Shown: one piece after another, positions 44,664 to 53,057 of the stretch | Numbering within the stretch: the first letter of the stretch is position 1 | Layout: each line of letters begins with the position of its first letter | Source: CAYNST01 sp964546435 | Lineage (GTDB): Bacteria; Pseudomonadota; Gammaproteobacteria; Pseudomonadales; Cellvibrionaceae | Assembly: GCA_964546435.1 (NCBI GenBank) | Contig: CAZJKJ010000012.1 | Span: 1 to 64,000, forward strand | Reading direction: 5' to 3' | Length of the DNA: 64,000 nt | Translations under genes and position numbers: made by a program | The notes under the pieces: model-generated | Database searches by the model: none | Told to the model about the DNA's origin: nothing | Seen by the model: only the letters and a program-made list of their open reading frames with translations

Positions 44664-45593
44664 GGAATTGATTGAATATTGACCGAATTGCTATGCATGT
44701 TCAGCATCGCACAACGTGAAAGCCGGAAAGGCAGGGTGCACTTTGGTAAAAAATTGTAAATTTTACTTTCGAAGAGGGGCTGTTGCGGGATAAACGCGTT
44801 GATGGGTTTCCCCACCAACGCGGCCTATCTTGTATGTCCTGGTTTCATCGTCCTGATGAGAAATTTCCCTGATCCTTGACCGTCCTTGAGTTACAAGTAG
44901 AGTCCTGCTCATCCTGATGCCTTCCTGGCGTTTCCATTCAACCTGATTCCTGTGTTTCTTTGAGTTCAGTGGTGCATCCTGCTTCCGTATCGATAGACGC
45001 TGCTGCCTCGTCCATTCATGTTCTGGTTCCAGAACTCCCGGTACTTGCTGCGGCTTCCTGCCGTTCCCTGGGGCGTAATCGACGCCACTGTTTTCCTTCA
45101 GCAACCTTCGCTTCCACTTGAAATAAATGTAGAAGTTCCCATGAGAATTAGCCAACGGGTTATGCGTCGCACTGGGGAGGAGAGTCGCTGTGCAAGGTCT
45201 GAAAGCGTAGATTCCCGAGCGGCGCTGATTCAGCTGAAAGCTGTAAGCTTGGACAGCACCAGGATATCCCGCGGATACCTTTCGTCGACGGAGACCGCGC
45301 GGGAGTTGACTCCTCACGTCGGCGGATTGAGTGAATCATGATGAGAAGGTGCGAGCATGCGGACAAATTCGGGCGGGATTTCAATAACCGCTCACGCCTG
45401 TCTGCCGGAAGAATATAGCGAAATAGTTTGATGAAAAATCCGGGTTCTAATGCCATCGCCTGAGAAAAACGTGCCGGGTCAACGCTGGCAGTACCCGGAG
45501 GTAGCGATTTAGGGAGGTTTTTCTAAATATTGGCCGTAATGCGTAATACTAATACTCCTAAATGCCCCAATGCGACGGTAATATTGTTATTTT
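44664..45593. other. 930-base stretch without a convincing gene
   Basis: Longest unexplained stretch of the window. A GC hairpin (CGCGTTG-TGG/CCA-CAACGCG) lies at about 44792-44820. A 184-codon minus-strand frame (44763-45317) and a 98-codon one (45160-45456) overlap, lack ribosome sites and have no recognisable motif; the sequence may be a decayed gene, an RNA, or plain spacer. Short GATCC/TCCTGATG-like words recur between 44850 and 44950. Confidence 0.4.
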
Positions 45594-45620
45594 ATCCTAA
45601 TAAACCACAAATATTAGGAT
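45594..45620. promoter_or_regulatory. perfect inverted repeat, candidate operator
   Basis: The 9-base arms ATCCTAATA and TATTAGGAT enclose a 9-base loop in an AT-rich segment about 95 bases before a Leu-rich small frame and 430 before leuA. No T run follows, so it looks more like a protein-binding site than a terminator. A related CCTAA word lies just upstream at 45567. Confidence 0.4.
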
Positions 45621-45712
45621 GCATGTTGATGAGATGAGGTCGTCGGGTTTACACTAGCGTCCGCCGCATCCCCTGATGTCGGCTCAAATCTTCCGCAATC
45701 GGACAACTTGCC

Positions 45713-45880
45713 ATGTCAAAAAACGATCCCCGCGTTGGGCGTTACGGACGAGCTATCGAGCAGCGAAGTCGCGCTGGTGGCCGGTCTTTTGTAAAACGTC
45801 CCCATATCCCGACGGTCTCTTTGCCTCCGCTGTCCCCGGCTTTGTTCTCCCGGCTATTCCTGCGCCTGCTATCGCTATAA
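45713..45880 (+). CDS. possible Leu-rich leader peptide upstream of leuA
   Basis: ATG-to-TAA frame of 56 codons. The first half is basic; the last 22 residues contain eight Leu and end LFSRLFLRLLSL. Three of these Leu use CTA, rare in this sequence. Leader peptides of leucine operons (for example leuL) are short, lie just before leuA and have clustered Leu codons, so translation attenuation is a reasonable hypothesis. I see no classic terminator with a T run between it and leuA, which speaks against a simple E. coli-like mechanism. Confidence 0.35.
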   Translation: MSKNDPRVGRYGRAIEQRSRAGGRSFVKRPHIPTVSLPPLSPALFSRLFLRLLSL

Positions 45881-45925
45881 GTACTTGAACGTCACCGAAA
45901 GTACTTGATTCCGTAAAGTATTTGA
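45879..45925 (+). repeat. three spaced copies of AAGTACTTGA ahead of leuA
   Basis: AAGTACTTGA occurs at 45879 and 45899, and AAGTATTTGA at 45916. AAGTACTT is itself a palindrome. Spacing is 20 and 17 bases, about two DNA turns, which suits a regulator binding on one face of the helix. The first copy overlaps the stop of the Leu-rich frame. Confidence 0.45.
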
Positions 45926-46050
45926 AACTCTTGAAGTAGAGGAAGTCGGTAAAAGCCCGGCAGGCAGCAGCAAATTTGCCGTCCGGTATCCGCTACTTTC
46001 GAATCGTATATACCCAGATATCCAGGCAGTGACCTGACAGGAAGCATTCC

Positions 46051-47595
46051 ATGAGCAAAGACAAATTGGTTATTTTTGATACAACCTTGCGTGACGGGGA
46101 GCAAAGCCCGGGCGCATCCATGACGCGGGAAGAAAAAGTTCGCATTGCCAAGATGCTGGAGAAAATGCGCGTCGACGTGATTGAAGCCGGATTTGCCATC
46201 GCGAGTGAAGGAGATTTTGAAGCGGTGAGAGCCGTTGCCCGCGCGGTCAGGGAATCCAGGGTGTGCAGTCTCGCACGTGCAGTCGATGCCGATATCGACC
46301 GGGCTGCGGAGGCGTTGCGGGAAGCGACGCAGCCGAGAATTCATACATTTATCGCCACCTCGCCCATTCATATGCGCTACAAGTTGCAGATGGAGCCGGA
46401 AAAAGTCCTGGAGCGGGCAGTGCGGGCGATAAAGCGGGCGCGCCAGTATACCGACGACGTGGAGTTTTCCCTGGAAGACGGTAGCCGCTCTGATTTCGAC
46501 TTCATGTGCCGTATAACCGAAGCGGCGATAACGGCGGGTGCACGCACAATCAACGTTCCGGATACCGTCGGTTACGGCGAACCGACCGAATACGGAGCCA
46601 TGTTCCGCCGCCTGATTGAAGCGGTACCCAATTCGGATCAGGCAATTTTCTCTACCCATTGCCACAATGATCTCGGCCTGGCCGTGGCCAACTCCCTTGC
46701 GGCCGTGATGAATGGCGTGCGCCAGGTTGAGTGCACAATCAATGGACTGGGAGAGCGCGCGGGTAATGCATCGCTGGAGGAAATCGTCATGGCGGTGCGC
46801 ACCCGCAAAGACATTTTTCCCGTGGAGACGGGCATTGTCACCGAGCACATAGTGCCGACATCGCGTTTGGTATCCAGTGTCACAGGTTTTCCCGTGCAGC
46901 CGAACAAAGCGATTGTGGGCGCCAACGCGTTTGCCCATGAATCCGGGATCCACCAGGACGGCGTACTCAAGCACCGTGAAACCTACGAGATCATGCGGGC
47001 TGAGGACCTGGGCTGGAATGCCAACCGGATTGTTCTGGGCAAGCACTCGGGACGCGCGGCGGTGAAGGCGCGTTTCGAAGAACTGGGTTATGTCTTCCAG
47101 TCCCAGGATCACCTTGCCGAAGTGTTTACGCGGTTCAAGGCGCTGGCGGACAAGAAACACGAAATTTTTGATGAGGATTTGCACGCGCTGGTCTCCAGCG
47201 TTCGCGAAACCAGCGAGGAGATTTACCAGTTGGCCAGCCTTGAGGTGTGCAGCAAGACCGGGACGACGCCTAAAGCTCAGGTCACATTGATGGTAAAGGG
47301 TGTGAATCAGGAAGCCACCGCAGAAGGCGGCGGGCCGGTAGATGCGGCCTACAAGGCCATCGAACAGATCGTGCAAAGTCGGGCCGATCTCCAGTTGTAT
47401 TCCGTCAATGCGATTACCCAGGGCACTGATTCCCAGGGTGAAGTGACGGTGCGTCTGGAACGCGACGGCAAGATCGTCAACGGTATCGGTGCCGATACCG
47501 ATATTGTGGTCGCCTCGGCGAAGGCCTATCTGCAGGCATTGAACCTCCTGGCGGCCGCCGCCCAGCGCTCGCACCCGCAACGCGAAGGGGTTTAG
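46051..47595 (+). CDS. leuA: 2-isopropylmalate synthase
   Basis: First step of leucine synthesis: condenses acetyl-CoA with 2-oxoisovalerate; feedback-inhibited by leucine. 514 residues, E. coli-type length. Metal-binding TTLRDGEQSPG near the N-terminus, STHCHNDLGLAVANS with the HxH pair, NGLGERAGNASLEEI, and the C-terminal regulatory LeuA_dimer domain (about 390-510) are visible. AGGA lies before the ATG. leuBCD are not in the window, so leuA is unlinked. It ends TAGTG, overlapping the next gene's GTG start. Confidence 0.95.
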   Translation: MSKDKLVIFDTTLRDGEQSPGASMTREEKVRIAKMLEKMRVDVIEAGFAIASEGDFEAVRAVARAVRESRVCSLARAVDADIDRAAEALREATQPRIHTFIATSPIHMRYKLQMEPEKVLERAVRAIKRARQYTDDVEFSLEDGSRSDFDFMCRITEAAITAGARTINVPDTVGYGEPTEYGAMFRRLIEAVPNSDQAIFSTHCHNDLGLAVANSLAAVMNGVRQVECTINGLGERAGNASLEEIVMAVRTRKDIFPVETGIVTEHIVPTSRLVSSVTGFPVQPNKAIVGANAFAHESGIHQDGVLKHRETYEIMRAEDLGWNANRIVLGKHSGRAAVKARFEELGYVFQSQDHLAEVFTRFKALADKKHEIFDEDLHALVSSVRETSEEIYQLASLEVCSKTGTTPKAQVTLMVKGVNQEATAEGGGPVDAAYKAIEQIVQSRADLQLYSVNAITQGTDSQGEVTVRLERDGKIVNGIGADTDIVVASAKAYLQALNLLAAAAQRSHPQREGV

Positions 47596-48386
47596 TGAAC
47601 CGGGTTAATCACGGAGCTCTGCCCGAAAGGGTAAGAGCGCATTACCTGGCGGCCATGGGGGTGGCGGTTTACGTGCCGCGTTCGACCTTGCCGGGGGCCC
47701 TGCCATCGCGACGAATCCCGGCCGCACCCGCCCCGCGCCCGTCCGCAGATCGCGGGGCGCAACCCGAGCCTTCGACAGACAGTGGTGTGCGCAGCAGCGC
47801 GCGTGGAGAGAGTCCCGGTCTGGCAGCGGTCAATCAGATTCTTGATGCCGCGCTGGTTCGCCGTGCCGGCAAAACCGAAGATGTCCGAGACGTGATGCCG
47901 GTGGCACCTGTTACCGAGGCACAGGACGAGACCATTCGCTTCACGCTCAACCTGTGGCGCGTGAGCAGTTCACTGCTGGTGATTGATTCACACGAACCGC
48001 GGCGGGGTTTACCCACGGCGGCACTGCTTTCCAATATTCTCCGCGCCGCTGCGCAGCCGCATGAACTGCCGGCCAGCGAGAGTTTGCACTGGCCCGTTCT
48101 GGCCCGCTCAAGCCGCTTGTCGGATGCCCGCGACATGGTGACTGCCTTTCTGGCCAGCCGGATAGCGACACAGCCGGTCCGGCACATATGGCTCATGGGA
48201 GAAGCCGGTTTCAAGGCCTGTAGTGCCGGTCCGATGCGTTATGAAGATGCTTTGGGAAAGACACTGGTGCTGCCGGAGCTGGGCACCGAGGCAATCGTGC
48301 TTCCCGGCCTGATCGACATGCTGGAGCAGCCCAGCCTCAAGGCGGCTACCTGGAAAGCTTTGCGAGCAGCCTATGGCCTCCGCTAA
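47595..48386 (+). CDS. HolD-like protein (possible DNA polymerase III psi subunit)
   Basis: 263-residue protein directly upstream of rimI, the position of holD in many gammaproteobacteria. The start RVRAHYLAAMGVAVYVPRST resembles HolD-like proteins, which begin with a (Y/R)L..MGI..W..R pattern. A Pro/Ala/Arg-rich variable stretch (about 35-75) is followed by a globular domain (about 105-263) with LNLWRVSSSLLVIDSH. Identification rests on synteny plus this N-terminal pattern. GTG start shares one base with the leuA stop and its end overlaps rimI by 14 bases. Confidence 0.6.
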   Translation: MNRVNHGALPERVRAHYLAAMGVAVYVPRSTLPGALPSRRIPAAPAPRPSADRGAQPEPSTDSGVRSSARGESPGLAAVNQILDAALVRRAGKTEDVRDVMPVAPVTEAQDETIRFTLNLWRVSSSLLVIDSHEPRRGLPTAALLSNILRAAAQPHELPASESLHWPVLARSSRLSDARDMVTAFLASRIATQPVRHIWLMGEAGFKACSAGPMRYEDALGKTLVLPELGTEAIVLPGLIDMLEQPSLKAATWKALRAAYGLR

Positions 48387-48876
48387 CGATCTGCCACAGC
48401 ATTTTGAAGTTGCCGGTGTGAGCATGGTGATGGATCGGCTATACCCGCATCATCTTGACCTGGTGGACGCCATCGAACGCCGTGCCCACGCTTATCCCTG
48501 GAGTCGCACACATCTGGCAGCGTCGCTCGCGGCCCATGAATGCCTCGGGCTGTATGCACAGCCGGATACCGACAGGAAGGAATTGATCGGCTATGGGGTC
48601 ATATCTCTGGCAGCGGATGAAGCTGAACTGCTGTTGCTGGTGCTGGATCGACCCTGGCAGGGCCGCAGTATCGGCAGTGCATTTCTGAGCCGACTGCTGG
48701 AGGGGGTCAAAGGGCGGGCGCGGATAGTCTTTCTGGAAGTCCGTCAGTCCAATCTGGCCGCTCAGGCCATGTACGAGAAGACCGGGTTTAACCAGGTGGG
48801 TGTCCGCCCTGATTACTATCGCGGATCGGGGCGCACCGAGGACGCGCTGGTCTATGCGGTCGAGATTTTCGACTGA
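48373..48876 (+). CDS. rimI: ribosomal protein S18 alanine N-acetyltransferase
   Basis: GNAT acetyltransferase of 167 residues that modifies the N-terminus of S18. Visible features are the WSRTHL segment typical of RimI, the acetyl-CoA loop RPWQGRSIGSAFLSRLL (Q/RxxGxG/A form) and EVRQSNLAAQAMYEKTGFNQVGVRPDYY. Overlaps the HolD-like gene by 14 bases, supporting co-translation. Confidence 0.92.
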   Translation: MASANDLPQHFEVAGVSMVMDRLYPHHLDLVDAIERRAHAYPWSRTHLAASLAAHECLGLYAQPDTDRKELIGYGVISLAADEAELLLLVLDRPWQGRSIGSAFLSRLLEGVKGRARIVFLEVRQSNLAAQAMYEKTGFNQVGVRPDYYRGSGRTEDALVYAVEIFD

Positions 48877-49107
48877 TCCGGCTCCGCATTCGTAAATCCG
48901 GAACAGGCACACGGTGGACAGTCGGATTGCGCTTGCCGGTCGAGTGCAGCTTTCCATTCATCTCCTAACCTTTATAATCTCGCCTCCAAAAAGATCGTGC
49001 AACAGATTGATCAGTGATTCTGGCGTATTGCCAGCGGCGGGATCATTTATGGAGGTAGCCATGATATTCATGATTTTTCCCGCAGTACGTTTCCAGGGAG
49101 TCGGTTG

Positions 49108-50058
49108 ATGTTAAATCTTTTCAAAATCAAAGACGGCGTTATTCGTGAGTTTGCGAACACTTCGAACAGCATCAGCGATATCAACCAGGCGGACTGGATC
49201 GACGCATTTGAACCCACCGAAGAAGAACGCGGCCTGCTGCAACGACTGCTGCGCATTGATTTGCCGGAATCCGATGATGTTGAAGAGATCGAAGCGTCGG
49301 CGCGCTGTTTCGTTGATCAGGCCGGCATTCACGTTCACTCCCTGTTCTTGTCCCCCTCGGAGGGGCGCCACAGCACCGTGACGGTGGCGTGCATACTTCA
49401 GCCCGAACGGCTGATTACGATCCGGGAAGGCAATATCGCCGATTTTCGTCTGCTGCGATTGCGGGCGCGCAAAGGCCAGGTGATCTGCCAGTCACCGACT
49501 GAGCTGCTGATCACGATTTTCGACCAGAAGGTAGAAAATCATGCGGATACTCTGGAGGATCTGCATCGCCAGCTGGAACGGGTCAGCTATCTGGTACTGG
49601 AAGATACGGAGGCAGAGCTGGAAAACGCCATCAGCAAGCTGGCTCAGCTTGAAGACAGCAACGGCAAGATCCGTTTGTGCCTGATGGATACCCAGCGGGA
49701 TATTTCATTCCTGCTGCGCCACCTGAAACGCACGCCAGAGCAATCGGAAACCCTGCGTGAAATCATGCGGGACGTCGAAACACTAATGTCACACACGACC
49801 TTCCTGTTCGACAAAATAAATTTTTTGATGGATTCCACTCAAGGCTTCATCAATATCGAGCAGAACCAGATCATTAAAATGTTTTCCATCGCTGCGGGTG
49901 TATTTTTGCCACCCACGTTGATAGCCAGTATCTACGGAATGAACTTTGAACACATGCCGGAGCTTGAGTGGCTGCTGGGTTACCCCTGGGCGCTCGGATT
50001 AATGATTTGTTCGGCGCTGGCGCCCTACTTGTATTTCAAGCGGAAAGGCTGGTTGTAA
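49108..50058 (+). CDS. corA: magnesium/cobalt transport protein CorA
   Basis: Pentameric Mg2+ channel. 316 residues, the same length as E. coli CorA. A large cytoplasmic domain with long helices is followed by two C-terminal membrane segments; the first ends in the YGMNFEHMPEL loop (GMN at about 277-279) that forms the ion filter. The protein ends with positively charged YFKRKGWL. The ATG at 49108 follows an AGGGAG site; a TTG one codon earlier is less likely. Confidence 0.95.
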   Translation: MLNLFKIKDGVIREFANTSNSISDINQADWIDAFEPTEEERGLLQRLLRIDLPESDDVEEIEASARCFVDQAGIHVHSLFLSPSEGRHSTVTVACILQPERLITIREGNIADFRLLRLRARKGQVICQSPTELLITIFDQKVENHADTLEDLHRQLERVSYLVLEDTEAELENAISKLAQLEDSNGKIRLCLMDTQRDISFLLRHLKRTPEQSETLREIMRDVETLMSHTTFLFDKINFLMDSTQGFINIEQNQIIKMFSIAAGVFLPPTLIASIYGMNFEHMPELEWLLGYPWALGLMICSALAPYLYFKRKGWL

Positions 50059-50123
50059 ACCCGGTTTCGCTTGTCTTTTAATTCCGGATCGCCAGGCGAT
50101 CCTTCACACAGCAGATAACAACC

Positions 50124-51707
50124 ATGTCCAGTTCGGCTTTTGCACGGGAAGTCTCACGCAGGAGAACTTTCGCTATCATCTCGCACCCCGATGCGGGGAA
50201 AACCACCATGACCGAAAAATTGCTGCTTTTCGGCAATGCCATCCAGGTGGCCGGTTCTGTCAAAGGAAAGCGCGGCCCTCATGCCCGTTCGGACTGGATG
50301 GCCATGGAACAGCAGCGGGGAATTTCTGTGACTTCTTCGGTGATGCAGTTCCCCTACAAGGACCGCATCGTCAATCTGCTGGACACACCCGGCCACGAGG
50401 ATTTTTCCGAGGATACCTACCGCACCCTGACGGCGGTGGATTCAGTGCTCATGGTCATCGATGGCGCCAAAGGTGTCGAAGACCGCACCATCAAACTGAT
50501 GGAAGTTTGCCGTCTGCGCGATACACCCATCCTGACATTCATCAACAAAATGGATCGCGATATGCGCGACCCTATCGAAGTGATGGACGAGATTGAATCG
50601 GTCCTGAAAATCCAGGCGGCCCCCATCAACTGGCCCGTGGGCATGGGGAAAGGGTTCCAGGGCGTCTATAACCTGTATACCGATACATTTCATAAATATG
50701 TTCAGGGGCAGGGACATACCATTCCTGAAGATATTCGCATCCAGGGCCTTGACAGTCCCGATATGGATCGGCTGCTCGGTGTCTATGCGGACGATGTGCG
50801 TAACGAAATTGAGCTGGTTCGCGGTGCTACTAATTTGTTCAGCCAGGAAGATTATCTTGCCGGCCGGCAGACACCGGTATTTTTTGGAACGGCGTTGGGG
50901 AACTTCGGAGTCAGGGAAATGCTGGATGCGTTTGTCGACTGGGCACCTCCGCCGTTAGGGCGGCAGGCCGATATCCGTCGGGTCGAACCAGTGGAAGAAA
51001 CATTTACCGGCTTTGTTTTCAAGATTCAGGCGAACATGGACCCGAAACACCGTGACCGGATCGCCTTCATGCGTGTCTGTTCAGGCCGTTACAACCAGGG
51101 TAAAAAAGTCTTTCAGGTGCGCCTGAAAAAAGACATGAAAATTACCGATGCAGTTACCTTCATGGCCGGTGACCGGACTGAACTGGAAGACGCGGTGTCG
51201 GGCGATATTATCGGTTTGCATAACCACGGCACCATCCAGATCGGTGATGCATTTACCGAAGGAGAAGCCCTGAAATTTACCGGTATTCCGCACTTTGCTC
51301 CGGAACTGTTCCGGAAAATCCGGCTGCGTGATCCACTCAAAATGAAACAGTTGCAGAAGGGATTGCAGCAGTTGTCAGAAGAAGGGTCGACGCAGGTATT
51401 TTTTCCCTTGAACAGTAACGACATTGTGGTCGGTGCGGTGGGGGTCCTGCAGTTTGAAGTCGTCGCGTTTCGGCTGAAGGACGAATACAAAGTCGACGCG
51501 GTTTATGAAAGCGTCAGCGTTGCGACGGCTCGCTGGGCGGAATGTCCGGATGCCAAAAAGCTGGAAGAATTCAAACGCAAGTGCAGTGACAATCTGGCCA
51601 TCGACGGAGGTGGTCATCTGACGTACCTCGCGCCCACCAGAGTAAACCTGTCACTGACCCAGGAGCGTCATCCAGATGTGAAATTTTACGCGACGCGCGA
51701 GCACTGA
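50124..51707 (+). CDS. prfC: peptide chain release factor 3
   Basis: GTPase that removes RF1/RF2 from the ribosome after termination. 527 residues. G1 HPDAGKTTMTEKLL, G2 region EQQRGISVTSS, G3 DTPGHEDFSEDTYRTLTAVD, G4 NKMDRDMRDP. Domain 2 and the RF3-specific C-terminal part (VGVLQFEVVAFRLKDEY) are complete. It lies 65 bases after corA and 10 before the acyltransferase gene, which may be on the same mRNA. Confidence 0.97.
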   Translation: MSSSAFAREVSRRRTFAIISHPDAGKTTMTEKLLLFGNAIQVAGSVKGKRGPHARSDWMAMEQQRGISVTSSVMQFPYKDRIVNLLDTPGHEDFSEDTYRTLTAVDSVLMVIDGAKGVEDRTIKLMEVCRLRDTPILTFINKMDRDMRDPIEVMDEIESVLKIQAAPINWPVGMGKGFQGVYNLYTDTFHKYVQGQGHTIPEDIRIQGLDSPDMDRLLGVYADDVRNEIELVRGATNLFSQEDYLAGRQTPVFFGTALGNFGVREMLDAFVDWAPPPLGRQADIRRVEPVEETFTGFVFKIQANMDPKHRDRIAFMRVCSGRYNQGKKVFQVRLKKDMKITDAVTFMAGDRTELEDAVSGDIIGLHNHGTIQIGDAFTEGEALKFTGIPHFAPELFRKIRLRDPLKMKQLQKGLQQLSEEGSTQVFFPLNSNDIVVGAVGVLQFEVVAFRLKDEYKVDAVYESVSVATARWAECPDAKKLEEFKRKCSDNLAIDGGGHLTYLAPTRVNLSLTQERHPDVKFYATREH

Positions 51708-51717
51708 TCGTCACGGC

Positions 51718-52314
51718 ATGCCGACACCACTGACCCCGCCCTTGCCGCCGGACGCACCGCAGCTGCGCTGCCCCGTCATTCGTCCCGTCGGTCGCTTCTT
51801 TCTGCGGCTCAGTGGCTGGAAGCTGGTGGGCGAAATGCCTCGGGATCGCAAACTGATTATCGCTATGGCGCCACATACGTCGAACTGGGATTTTGTTTAT
51901 GCAATGTTTGCGTTGATGGCCGGCGGTATCAAACTGTCGTGGTTCATGAAAAAGGAAGCGTTCATCTGGCCGGTATCAAAACTGTTTATCGCCTTTGGCG
52001 GTATTGCTTTAAACCGACGAGATCCGGCGGGCACCGTGGACGAAGTCGCCGCCGCATTCGAACAGAGAGATGCCCTGTGGCTGGCCATTACGCCGGAGGG
52101 CACGCGGCGTAAAGTGGATCACTGGAAAACCGGATTTCTGCGGATTGCCGCAGCGGCGCAGGTTCCCATACTGATAGTAGGCTGGGATTATCCGAGCAGA
52201 ACGCTGCGGATAGATCGTTACTGGACGCCCACGGGTAACCACTCCGGAGACGCCGATGCCATACGGGACTACGTCAACCAGCGTTTTCGCGGACGCCATC
52301 CGGATCTGCAGTAA
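51718..52314 (+). CDS. PlsC-like lysophospholipid acyltransferase
   Basis: 198-residue acyltransferase-like protein. The HX4D catalytic motif appears as HTSNWD (about 52-57) and the glycerol-phosphate-binding EGTR as TPEGTRRKV (about 121). It is shorter than AGPAT PlsC and resembles the small 1-acyl-glycerol-phosphate acyltransferase-like proteins of unknown acceptor. Ten bases after prfC, so likely co-transcribed. Confidence 0.82.
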   Translation: MPTPLTPPLPPDAPQLRCPVIRPVGRFFLRLSGWKLVGEMPRDRKLIIAMAPHTSNWDFVYAMFALMAGGIKLSWFMKKEAFIWPVSKLFIAFGGIALNRRDPAGTVDEVAAAFEQRDALWLAITPEGTRRKVDHWKTGFLRIAAAAQVPILIVGWDYPSRTLRIDRYWTPTGNHSGDADAIRDYVNQRFRGRHPDLQ

Positions 52315-52329
52315 ATCAATAGAGAACGC

Positions 52330-52911
52330 TCAGCTGGTGCCCAGCTGGCTCAGCTTTTCGATGACAGTCTGCTTGATCGTCTTCAATTCGAAGCGTGATA
52401 ACTGCGGGATGTTTTTGAGTGAAAGCGCGTGCAGGTGCAGGCAGGGCGTGACCGCATTCAGTTCTCTCAGATCGCCTTTGATAAGCACGGGCAGCAGCGG
52501 CGAGTGTGGCGGACGGCGCTGGTTAATCAGCTGAAAGCCGGTTTGCAGAGGTATGAGTCGATAGGGTTGCACCGGATCCCGAACCGGAATGCGCAACATC
52601 AGGTTGCCTTCCGAATTGGGAACGATGGTCAGGCCGGTGGCACGAATGGCAGTATCCGGCAAATTATTGAAAACGTCGTAGTGAGCAAGCTGGTTGGGCA
52701 GGATGATCAGCCGGCTGCTCTCATTGGAAGGCATGAAGATGTTGTAGTTGGCATACAACTGCTTTACCGAGCCTGAGTATACGCACAGCTTGTTTTCGAA
52801 CTTCAGCACGAACTCGTGCGCAAGCCTTCGCTGCTTGAACGCGTCGAGGTTCCAGATCAGGTCGGTGTTGGTTCCGCCCGAGGCGCCGAACTTCGTATCG
52901 GGGGGCGACAT
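52330..52911 (-). CDS. hypothetical protein
   Basis: 193-residue protein with no signal peptide or membrane helix. It begins MSPPDTKFGASGGTNTDLIW, has mixed beta-rich composition (FVLKFENKLCVYSG, YRLIPLQTGFQLINQ) and ends with a helical ELKTIKQTVIEKLSQLGTS. I do not recognise the family. The frame is uninterrupted, begins with ATG, and runs convergent to the acyltransferase gene 15 bases away. Coding by length and lack of a competing frame. Confidence 0.6.
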   Translation of the reverse strand: MSPPDTKFGASGGTNTDLIWNLDAFKQRRLAHEFVLKFENKLCVYSGSVKQLYANYNIFMPSNESSRLIILPNQLAHYDVFNNLPDTAIRATGLTIVPNSEGNLMLRIPVRDPVQPYRLIPLQTGFQLINQRRPPHSPLLPVLIKGDLRELNAVTPCLHLHALSLKNIPQLSRFELKTIKQTVIEKLSQLGTS

Positions 52912-53023
52912 CAGCGTTGCTTCATGTAATAGCCATGCAGTTTAAAACCCGGAGGCGGCCTTCACTGCGCTGCAGGGCCGGCTGCCTCTAACTACTCTAG
53001 GCGCCAAATGCTACATCTGCAAA

Positions 53024-53050
53024 CCGGGCTCATCGGTGCAGGGAGCCCGG
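53024..53050 (-). terminator. hairpin after the chalcone-isomerase-like/TonB gene
   Basis: CCGGGCTC and GAGCCCGG form a perfect 8-base stem with an 11-base loop, eight bases past the stop codon of the minus-strand gene. Only TTT follows on the minus strand, so it is a weak terminator candidate. Confidence 0.4.
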
Positions 53051-53057
53051 CGCCGGG

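Noticed and set aside
44763..45317. 184-residue minus-strand protein
   Set aside because: No motif, no ribosome site, unusual composition, and it contains a strong hairpin near its end; kept only as an unexplained stretch.
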